64,000 nucleotides of DNA, taken from contig JAUIMF010000007.1 of assembly GCA_030433415.1 (NCBI GenBank), positions 21,130-85,129 of the forward strand, read 5' to 3'. The position numbers and the translations under genes were made by a program. The DNA is from Gammaproteobacteria bacterium. GTDB lineage: Bacteria > Pseudomonadota > Gammaproteobacteria > Pseudomonadales > Halieaceae. This document shows positions 35,083 through 41,663 of the stretch, in pieces; the stretch's first letter is position 1; each line of letters opens with the position of its first letter. The notes under the pieces were generated by a model. That model did not search any database. It saw only the letters and a program-made list of their open reading frames with translations, and was not told where the DNA came from.

Positions 35083-36287
35083 TGTTGGGTTGTCTCCATG
35101 CCTGCCGACGGATTGTCGCCGGCCGTGTCAGGCGTTTCGCTGCCACTTTGCGAGTCCACGGGCCGCGGCCAGTCATACTGCTCGTAGAACACGGCCAGCT
35201 CCGCTTCGATATCGGCGGCCGAGAGCGGAAACTCATCCAGGGAATAGCGAAACCGGCTTTTGTGACGCCCCTGGGGAGAGGCCAGGGCCTGCACCGCCTG
35301 TCGCTGCTCATCGCTCACCGGCAAGGCCAGGGCCGCACAGGCCGCCTCGAGCGTAGCGAGGGGATCGCTGAGCATCTCACGGTAATCCACTACGTACCGT
35401 CGCGTCGACGGATGTTGAGCCAGGGCCTGCGCCGGCAGGTGGTAGCAGTCAAACGCAATGCGGATCAGGGTCTGCTCCGCAGCCTGCCAGTCTTCCGGTG
35501 ACCAGCCCCGCGCCTGCCAGCTCCCTTCGACAAGCTTGAGCGTACTGGGAATACATTGCACGGGATCACGCACCATAACCACGAAGCGCGCATCGGGAAA
35601 TTCTTCGATCAGTCCCCTCACCCAGCCGCTCATGACCGGGTTTTTGCTGAGGTGGCAGCGGTCTCCGCCGTGAAAGACGAGTTGACGTTTGACGCATTCG
35701 CGATAGTGGTACAGCCAGCGCCGACGGCGGTGGGGACTGAGCTCATCGATGTGAAAAATGTCGATGCGGTGCGAAACAGGCATTTCGAGCGTCCACTGCT
35801 GAGGCACGAATGCGGCGCGCAGAATAAACAGATCCTCCTCGGCCAACCACAATCCCTGCTCGTGAATATGACGCCAGGCGCCAAAGGTGCGCTCATCCCA
35901 GGCTTCGAGTCGCCGTCGCAGCGTGCCACGAAGAAACACACCGTCGCACCAGCCGAGGGCCCGTACCAGCATGCGCTGCGACAGCGCGGGAAAAAACGTC
36001 TCCCAATAGCGGAAAAAACTGAACCGCTCCTCATCCAGCGCCATGAGTCGCTGCATGAGCGTGGTGCCACTACGGGCATGCCCAACGATAAATACCGGCG
36101 CCACGACCTGCTGGCTCCACAGGCGCGGGAAGAGCAGATAATCGAGCAGAAAGAAAAACGTGTGGATCAGCGTAAGCACTGGAGTCCAAAGCAACAGGAT
36201 CGCCACGGTGCGTCGCCGGTGCGCCCAGTGCTTCTGCGACCAGGCGTAGCGAAGTACGCGAAGATACAAGTGAAGGTCGAAATACAT
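35079..36287 (-). CDS. Membrane-anchored sulfotransferase family protein
   Basis: 402 aa. N-terminal amphipathic part then a membrane segment near residues 29-53 (ILLLWTPVLTLIHTFFFLLDY). The PAPS 5'-phosphosulfate loop is GHARSGTTLM and the 3'-phosphate motif RFVVMVRDPVQCIPST. His/Asp residues follow (HRIDIFHIDE). This is a Sulfotransfer_3-type protein, where the acceptor is usually unknown. Being in an operon with an HSDL2-like SDR and a DUF1214 protein, a steroid or hydroxyl acceptor is possible, but catabolic clusters need not sulfate steroids, so this is open. The C-terminal tail is Ser/Glu/Gly rich. Confidence 0.75.
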   Translation of the reverse strand: MYFDLHLYLRVLRYAWSQKHWAHRRRTVAILLLWTPVLTLIHTFFFLLDYLLFPRLWSQQVVAPVFIVGHARSGTTLMQRLMALDEERFSFFRYWETFFPALSQRMLVRALGWCDGVFLRGTLRRRLEAWDERTFGAWRHIHEQGLWLAEEDLFILRAAFVPQQWTLEMPVSHRIDIFHIDELSPHRRRRWLYHYRECVKRQLVFHGGDRCHLSKNPVMSGWVRGLIEEFPDARFVVMVRDPVQCIPSTLKLVEGSWQARGWSPEDWQAAEQTLIRIAFDCYHLPAQALAQHPSTRRYVVDYREMLSDPLATLEAACAALALPVSDEQRQAVQALASPQGRHKSRFRYSLDEFPLSAADIEAELAVFYEQYDWPRPVDSQSGSETPDTAGDNPSAGMETTQQ

Positions 36288-36469
36288 GGTGCGGAGTCCG
36301 CCGTGCCCTGTGCGTCAGTTTTGCTTAAGCCTAGGGCAAACGTACGCGATGACAACTGACATTAGGCGCGCACCCGAGATTCCTATCTCTTTGTTTTATC
36401 GTTAATTTTTTCACCCCTGGTGAGGCACTTACATTTTGCGGCGTTATTGGCAGCACCGCACGACCCCCA

Positions 36470-37276
36470 GTGGTAAATTACTCACCCGGCCAGACAGCGC
36501 GTACGCACACCCCACACCCTGCCCAACACCCCACCCAACACCCCCGGAGGCAACCGACCATCTCGACCGCCACACCGCCAGAGCCTCGAAAGGCGCCCAA
36601 GCAGGGACGTTCGCGCCAGACCGTGCGCGCCATTCGCGAGGCCTGCGGCATCGTGCTGCGCGAGGCTGGTCCCGAGGCGCTGACCACGCAGCGCATCGCC
36701 GACGTGGCTGGGGTCAACATCGCTTCGCTGTATCAGTACTTTCCCAATAAAGATGCGGTCATCGCGGATTTTCTTGATCACGAGGCGATGGGCGTTGCCC
36801 GGCGAACCGCCGAGTTGTTCAACGTTGTCGATCGCCTGTCCAAACAGTCGCTGGAGCACACGTTGGCGGCCATTGTCGAACTCGAACTCGATCAACGACG
36901 GGCCCTGGTGCGCCTGAATCCCGCGTTTTTTGCTCGCTACCCCGAAAGTGTGGATGTTCACGCCAAGGTAAATGCCCTGACCCAGTCCCGGCAAAACCCT
37001 GAATGGGGCGACTGGCTGCCGGGTTTTCTGCTGCAGCACCATGAGCGACTCGCATCGGATGATGTGAACCTGCTGGCATCCATCTGCCATGGCGCCCTGA
37101 TGGGCGTGTTGGTGCGCTGTGCAGATCTGCCGGACGAGGATGATGCATTTGCCAAGGCTAAAGTCGAGCTGCTAGTGCTGCTATTGGCCTACTTGCTGCC
37201 CACATCACCAGACCGGGATCACTGCGAAGGATTACTTCGAAATCTGGGAGACATGCTCGCAGAATTGAAGGATTAG
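36470..37276 (+). CDS. TetR/AcrR-family transcriptional regulator
   Basis: 268 aa as opened by the GTG at 36470. The helix-turn-helix is clear (residues ~55-95: TTQRIADVAGVNIASLYQYFPNKDAVIADF). The first ~30 residues are a His/Pro/Thr-rich leader (HTPHPAQHPTQHPRR) that no TetR would need, and no ribosome site precedes the GTG. A good GGAGG at 36546 precedes an ATC at 36560 by nine bases; initiating there would give a normal ~238 aa TetR. Ligand unknown. It diverges from the sulfotransferase operon and is a candidate repressor for parts of this island. Confidence 0.8.
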   Translation: MVNYSPGQTARTHTPHPAQHPTQHPRRQPTISTATPPEPRKAPKQGRSRQTVRAIREACGIVLREAGPEALTTQRIADVAGVNIASLYQYFPNKDAVIADFLDHEAMGVARRTAELFNVVDRLSKQSLEHTLAAIVELELDQRRALVRLNPAFFARYPESVDVHAKVNALTQSRQNPEWGDWLPGFLLQHHERLASDDVNLLASICHGALMGVLVRCADLPDEDDAFAKAKVELLVLLLAYLLPTSPDRDHCEGLLRNLGDMLAELKD

Positions 37277-37319
37277 AGCCGACTCGAAGGTTCGCTGCTG
37301 TACACGACCTGCGATTACG

Positions 37320-37766
37320 TTATTTTTCTGTGATTTCCGCAATCGTGACCGAGAAACCAAGCTCCGCTGACGTACCCAATACGTGCTCTTCATACTTTGA
37401 AAACAGCGCATCCAGATGAGCGTCAATTTCTTCCTGGGTGTAATCAAGGGAATGTAAGCACTGCGCGCCGTTGGACACTGCTTTGTCCAGAGCCGTGGCG
37501 GCGTCATCATAATTGAACACCACGTTCAGAACGCCCTCACCTCGCGCATCCAGAAACGGTGACACCGCGCTGTCGCTCTCTCTACCCTTCATGGGAGCAC
37601 AAAGCTCTATTCCTGCATCCCAGCTGATCGCCACATTGATACCGTAGTTCTCACCGGTCCAGTTGGCATCGTGAAACGACGCTCCGAGCAGTTCCGAATA
37701 GTAGTTCTTGGACTTCTCCAGATCGCGCACGGCGACGATAACGCGATTGATGCCCCGTAGATTCAC
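37320..37766 (-). CDS. VOC/glyoxalase-fold protein
   Basis: 148 aa from the GTG at 37766, supported by AGGAG eight bases upstream; a longer frame reaches 37841. LRGINRVIVAVRDLEKSKNYYSEL is the typical first beta-alpha-beta-beta-beta unit of the vicinal oxygen chelate superfamily, followed by FHDANW and a second unit (VLNVVFNYDDAATALDKAV). Metal ligands are not obvious. Family members include isomerases, dioxygenases and resistance proteins. Next to SDR and ene-reductase genes it could act on a steroid intermediate, but no reaction can be assigned. Confidence 0.65.
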   Translation of the reverse strand: MNLRGINRVIVAVRDLEKSKNYYSELLGASFHDANWTGENYGINVAISWDAGIELCAPMKGRESDSAVSPFLDARGEGVLNVVFNYDDAATALDKAVSNGAQCLHSLDYTQEEIDAHLDALFSKYEEHVLGTSAELGFSVTIAEITEK

Positions 37767-37845
37767 AGCTCTCTCCTTTGTCGATGTCATTCCGAACGTC
37801 CGAACCAGCGCACATTGCAGACATGGGTTCGTCGCCAGCAATGCG

Positions 37846-38601
37846 TCAGCCGATCAGTGCCTGGCCACCATCCAGTCCGATGCTCTGGCCATTCACGTAA
37901 GCGCTGCCCTCGCTACACAGCAGCGCCACGAAACGACCAATGTCTTCTTCGCACTCGCCGACGCGGCGCATGGGAATCGTGCTGAAGAACTCCTCGGCTT
38001 CTTCGGGGTTGTTGTTGATCCACCAGTCCAGGCCCGGAGAGCGGGCGTGGGGCAGTATGGCGTTCGCGCGGATGTTGTCCTGGCCCCACTCGCAGGCCGC
38101 GGCGCGGGTCAGTGCCCGAATCGCCTCTTTGACCGCCGCATAGGCGCCATAGCCGGTCATGTCCCAACGTTTGCCCGCCGCGCTGGCGAGATTCACGATG
38201 GAGCCGTCGCCCTTCAGGTGCGGATAGCACAGGGTCATGAGGCGATGGACCGCCAGCGGACCGGACTGCCAGCCCGCCTCAAACTTGTCCTCGTCTACAT
38301 CGAGCAGGGTGCCCAGGGGCACTTCCTGTGCGTTGTTGACCAGGATATGGAGCCCACCGAAGTGCGCCACCACCTGATCGACCATGGCCTTAAGCGAATC
38401 GCCATCCTTAACGTTGCATTCCACCGGCAGCGCTTCGCTGCCCCGTTCGGCAATCAGGGCGGCGGTGTTTTCCAGCTTGGACAGTGTGCGCCCCGTCACG
38501 GCGACCCGGGCACCTTCGGCCGCCAGGGCCAGGGCGATGCCCTGGCCGACGCCCTGTCCGCCACCGGTAACGATGGCCACTTTTCCGTCGAGCATACCCA
38601 T
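37846..38601 (-). CDS. Classical SDR oxidoreductase
   Basis: 251 aa. TGGGQGVGQGIALAL loop, 'TGRTLSKLEN' after beta-2 (Arg suggests NADP), NNAQEVPLGTLLDV instead of the usual NNAG, LASAAGKRW, YAAVKEAIRAL with the Tyr/Lys pair, and GECEEDIGRFVALLCSEGSAYVNGQS. The NNAQ variant and the Lys-Glu after YAAV are unusual but acceptable. Substrate unknown. It is the third gene of a minus-strand unit that starts with the SnoaL-like gene at 40314, 26 bases after the ene-reductase. Confidence 0.75.
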   Translation of the reverse strand: MGMLDGKVAIVTGGGQGVGQGIALALAAEGARVAVTGRTLSKLENTAALIAERGSEALPVECNVKDGDSLKAMVDQVVAHFGGLHILVNNAQEVPLGTLLDVDEDKFEAGWQSGPLAVHRLMTLCYPHLKGDGSIVNLASAAGKRWDMTGYGAYAAVKEAIRALTRAAACEWGQDNIRANAILPHARSPGLDWWINNNPEEAEEFFSTIPMRRVGECEEDIGRFVALLCSEGSAYVNGQSIGLDGGQALIG

Positions 38602-38627
38602 AGTCTGTGTTCTCCAAATACCGGTGA

Positions 38628-39689
38628 TCAGGCGTCTGCCCGGGGATAGTCCGTGTAGCCCCGGGCGCCGGGGGTATAGAGGGTTTTCACGTCAAAGGCG
38701 CTGAGCGGCTTACCGTCGCGCAGTCGCTCTACAAGATCAGGATTGGCGATGTAGTCGCGACCGAAGGAGACGGCGCGAATGCGCTCGTCCAGCACCGCGT
38801 TCGCTTCATCGGCCGCGTAGCTGTCGTTGACGATGATGGGCCCGGAAAAATGTTTGAGCGCCAGCGCGATGTTATCCACCGGGCCCTGGGGTCGCCGGAT
38901 GACGTGCAGGTAGGCCAGACCCAGCGGACTCAAGGCATCGAGCAACGCCGCAAAGCTCTCGCCCGGCTCGTCGTCCTTGAGGTCATTGAAGGGGTTGCCC
39001 GGGCAGATACGGAGGCCGATGCGTCCCGGCCCCTTGAGACTCGCCAACGCCTGAATGGTCTCCACGGTGAATCGAATGCGGTTTTCGATGCTGCCCCCGT
39101 AGTGATCCGTGCGCTGATTACTGCCCGTTGCCATGAATTGCGCCGGGAGATAGCCGCTGGTGCAGTGCAGTTCCAGTCCATCAATGCCCGCAGCAAAGGC
39201 GCGTGCGCCTGCAGCGCGATAGTCCTCTATGACCCGGGGAATTTCTTCTGTCGCCAGGGCCCGAGGCGTGTCGTGGGGCGCCATACCTGCCGCATCGGTG
39301 TAGATTTCACCCGCGGCGGCGATCGCCGACGGCGCGACGGTCTCGCCCTGTTTGTTGTGGTGGCTTGCCACGCGCCCGCAATGCATCAGCTGCATCACAA
39401 TGCGTCCGCCTTCGCTGTGCACCGCATCGGCCACCCGTGCCCAGGCCTGCTGCTGCGCGTCGTTGTGTATACCCGGTGTACGGCAATACCCCTTACCCTC
39501 GTCAGACGGCTGCGTGCCCTCGGTAATGATCAGGCCCGCTGATGCCCGCTGCTGGTAATAGGTCACCGACAGCGCCGTGGGCACGTCACCCTCGCCGGCG
39601 CGACTGCGGGTCATGGGAGCCATGACCACGCGATTGCTCAGTTCGAGGTCACCGAGCGTGGTGGGTGACAGCAGTTGGTCTAGGCTCAT
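38628..39689 (-). CDS. Old yellow enzyme-type NADH:flavin oxidoreductase
   Basis: 353 aa from the ATG at 39689 (MSLDQLL; a longer frame would overlap the SnoaL-like gene). TIM-barrel FMN enzyme of the NemA/OYE class: LSNRVVMAPMTRSRA, GLIITEGTQPS, GSIENRIRF, VSFGRDYIANPDLVERL. The active-site pair that binds the carbonyl substrate is normally HxxN or HxxH. Here it is HCTS (residues ~176-179), so the second donor is Ser. Family enzymes reduce activated alkenes such as enones, so a steroid enone reductase is likely. It starts two bases inside the end of the SnoaL-like gene's junction. Confidence 0.8.
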   Translation of the reverse strand: MSLDQLLSPTTLGDLELSNRVVMAPMTRSRAGEGDVPTALSVTYYQQRASAGLIITEGTQPSDEGKGYCRTPGIHNDAQQQAWARVADAVHSEGGRIVMQLMHCGRVASHHNKQGETVAPSAIAAAGEIYTDAAGMAPHDTPRALATEEIPRVIEDYRAAGARAFAAGIDGLELHCTSGYLPAQFMATGSNQRTDHYGGSIENRIRFTVETIQALASLKGPGRIGLRICPGNPFNDLKDDEPGESFAALLDALSPLGLAYLHVIRRPQGPVDNIALALKHFSGPIIVNDSYAADEANAVLDERIRAVSFGRDYIANPDLVERLRDGKPLSAFDVKTLYTPGARGYTDYPRADA

Positions 39690-39690
39690 G

Positions 39691-40314
39691 TCAGCGCACC
39701 CGCACGCTGGGCGGTGCATCGGTGCCGCGCATGGTCTTCAGAAATTGCTCGGCGGGCGCCGGCGCTGCCAGCGCAGGCCCGTGCTCACCCGGCGGGTTGT
39801 CCCAGAAGGATTTCCAGCTCGGAAACAGCTCGTGGAACGCCCCTTCGTAGGGCTCGCGACCCGGCCAGCGCATCTTGCGATCACCGATGGGCGGTTTGTT
39901 GAGGTCCGTGGCATACCAGTAGCAGGGGAGACGCCGGCGGAAATACCAGACGCCGTCGATGCGCTCGTAGTTGTCCCAGTACAGCATCTGCATGATGACC
40001 CATTCACCGCCGGTCTCGTGCTCGTTCTTGGAATACACCACACCGAGAGCATGATCCGGATTCTCAAACTCAATTACGTGGTTACCGATGTGGTGGGACG
40101 TACCCGTGAATTGCTGGCGCAACGTGTCGTCCATCCAGCGTCGAAACGCGGCGCGTCCGGTTTCGTCGCGACTGACTCGCACGTCCTCGGGAAACAGGTT
40201 CACCATGGCATCGAGGTCGCGCATATCCAGCGCCAGGGAATACTTGGCAGCAAGCTGGCGGATCGCATCCAGGGATTCCAGGCGGTCGATGCGACGTAGC
40301 AGATCATCGCTCAT
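39691..40314 (-). CDS. SnoaL-like protein, steroid-cluster type
   Basis: 207 aa from the ATG at 40314 (GAGGAG upstream). NTF2-like fold: a long N-terminal helix LLRRIDRLESLDAIRQLAAKYSLALD, then 'LFPEDVRV', SHHIGNHVIEFENPD, VYSKNEHE and YERIDGVWYFRRRLPCYWY, with a ~50-residue extension. The Tyr-x4-Asp (YSLALD) and a His pair (SHHIGNH) resemble the BaiE active site, but the Asp seen in YLED is not present. Dehydratase, isomerase or lyase activity on a steroid is possible. First gene of a unit with the ene-reductase, SDR and VOC genes. Confidence 0.68.
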   Translation of the reverse strand: MSDDLLRRIDRLESLDAIRQLAAKYSLALDMRDLDAMVNLFPEDVRVSRDETGRAAFRRWMDDTLRQQFTGTSHHIGNHVIEFENPDHALGVVYSKNEHETGGEWVIMQMLYWDNYERIDGVWYFRRRLPCYWYATDLNKPPIGDRKMRWPGREPYEGAFHELFPSWKSFWDNPPGEHGPALAAPAPAEQFLKTMRGTDAPPSVRVR

Positions 40315-40457
40315 GGCGTAGCTCCTCACAGTGTGAACGGGATGCTAGCAAAGGGGTCGGCCGTGTATATCAGCCGTTTGAGGTATGCAGGAAAAGGCGG
40401 TCGATTGCAGACTATGGGTAAGAAAGTACCGCACCGATTGTCCGGCGGCGGCACCCA

Positions 40458-40473
40458 TTGAACACAAGTTCAA
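40458..40473. promoter_or_regulatory. Inverted repeat upstream of kshA-like gene
   Basis: TTGAACACAAGTTCAA has perfect 6-base arms with a 4-base spacer and ends 36 bases before the ATG of the Rieske oxygenase gene. Position and symmetry suit an operator for a TetR-type dimer. The arm sequence is unlike the TTGCGTA elements near hsaA and hsaB, so a different regulator is implied. Chance is possible. Confidence 0.45.
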
Positions 40474-40509
40474 CACCAGCGTTTCGGCTCAGGGCCGCGG
40501 GGAGATTTC

Positions 40510-41595
40510 ATGACAACAAATGCGGAATACGGTATCGAGGGCAACACCTTCCCGCGGGGATGGTTTGTGATTGCCGAGGCCAGCGAACTGGGCAAAGAGC
40601 CACTGCCCCTGCGCTTTTTTGGCAAGGACTTCGCGCTGTACCGCGGCGAAAGCGGTCGCGTTGTGCTGCTCGACGCCTACTGTTCCCACATGGGTACCCA
40701 CCTGGCGGGGGCCAGCAGCGCCAGCCTGGCCATCGAAGGCAAGCAGATCGAGGGCGATTCCATTCGCTGCCCCTACCACGGCTGGCGCTTTGACCCTGAT
40801 GGCGTACTCGATGACATCCCGTACCACGAAGGCCCCTGCCCCTCCAAAGGCAACCTCCGATCCTACCCGGTACGCGAGGTCATGGGCTGCATCATGATGT
40901 GGCACGACCCGGAATTCGGCGAGCCCGAGTTCGAGCCCCCGACGCTCGCAGAATGGGATGACCCCCAGTGGGTGAAATGGGGCCCCCTGGATCATCTGGG
41001 TAAGCTCGATATTCACCCCATCGAAATCGTCGACAACATGGCGGACGCGCGTCACCTGGGTCCCACGCACGGCGCGCCGTGTGAGTATTTCGAGAACGAG
41101 TGGAACAACCACGTCTACATGCAGCGCCAGGGGGGCTTCCACAAGGGCTACCAGGCCATGCTGCGCTCGCGCACCTGGTATACCGGGCCGGGCGTGCTGC
41201 TGTCGCGCCAGGTATTTGGTGACATAAAGACCATCGAACTGATTGCCAACACGCCGGTGGATGAAGGAACCGTACAGGTCTGGCACGGCGCCCTCTATCG
41301 GGCACCGGCGCTCCCAATTACCGATGAGGATCGCGCCGCAGCCCGGGAAGTGCAGGCCGGCGCTCTGCAGGCCTTCAGCTCGGACTTCGAGATCTGGAAG
41401 AACAAACGTGCGGCGACCAGCATTCTCGCTGTGCGCAACGACGGCCGCTTCAGTCAGGGACGAACTTGGTACAAGCAGTTCTATGCGGCGAAGGATCAGC
41501 TACCGGCGATTCGGGAGCGGCTGAACGGCAAAATCACACTCGGTGACCTGCCGCCCCCGCCTGCGGAACACATCGAGTTCGAAGAGACTTTCTAG
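40510..41595 (+). CDS. kshA: KshA-like Rieske non-heme iron oxygenase (3-ketosteroid 9alpha-hydroxylase type)
   Basis: 361 aa. Rieske cluster ligands are Cys58/His60 (CSHMGTHL) and Cys87/His90 (CPYHGW); mononuclear iron motif DNMADARHLGPTH gives His182 and His187. The N-terminus (FPRGWFVIAEASELG) and C-terminal PAEHIEFEETF follow the KshA-type pattern. KshA with KstD causes 9alpha-hydroxylation and ring B opening. The spacing between the Rieske pairs is about 26 residues, against the usual 15-17, owing to an insertion (GASSASLAIEGKQ). A reductase (kshB) is not in the window. Some other steroid position could be the target. Confidence 0.75.
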   Translation: MTTNAEYGIEGNTFPRGWFVIAEASELGKEPLPLRFFGKDFALYRGESGRVVLLDAYCSHMGTHLAGASSASLAIEGKQIEGDSIRCPYHGWRFDPDGVLDDIPYHEGPCPSKGNLRSYPVREVMGCIMMWHDPEFGEPEFEPPTLAEWDDPQWVKWGPLDHLGKLDIHPIEIVDNMADARHLGPTHGAPCEYFENEWNNHVYMQRQGGFHKGYQAMLRSRTWYTGPGVLLSRQVFGDIKTIELIANTPVDEGTVQVWHGALYRAPALPITDEDRAAAREVQAGALQAFSSDFEIWKNKRAATSILAVRNDGRFSQGRTWYKQFYAAKDQLPAIRERLNGKITLGDLPPPPAEHIEFEETF

Positions 41596-41663
41596 GGATA
41601 AGGTAAATACCCGGCCCCGGTACGTTTCAAATGCGAGACGTCTCGGGGCATAGCAACAAGAGG

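Noticed and set aside
36510..36546. C-rich repetitive stretch (CCCCACCCAACACC-like) in the TetR leader as a functional repeat or G-quadruplex
   Set aside because: Short and irregular; simpler explained as untranslated leader. Kept only as context for the start-site question.
41634..41645. CGAGACGTCTCG palindrome between kshA and the convergent BaiCD-like gene, as a terminator
   Set aside because: Perfect 12-base palindrome but with no loop and no T-run on either side, so it is not a convincing intrinsic terminator.
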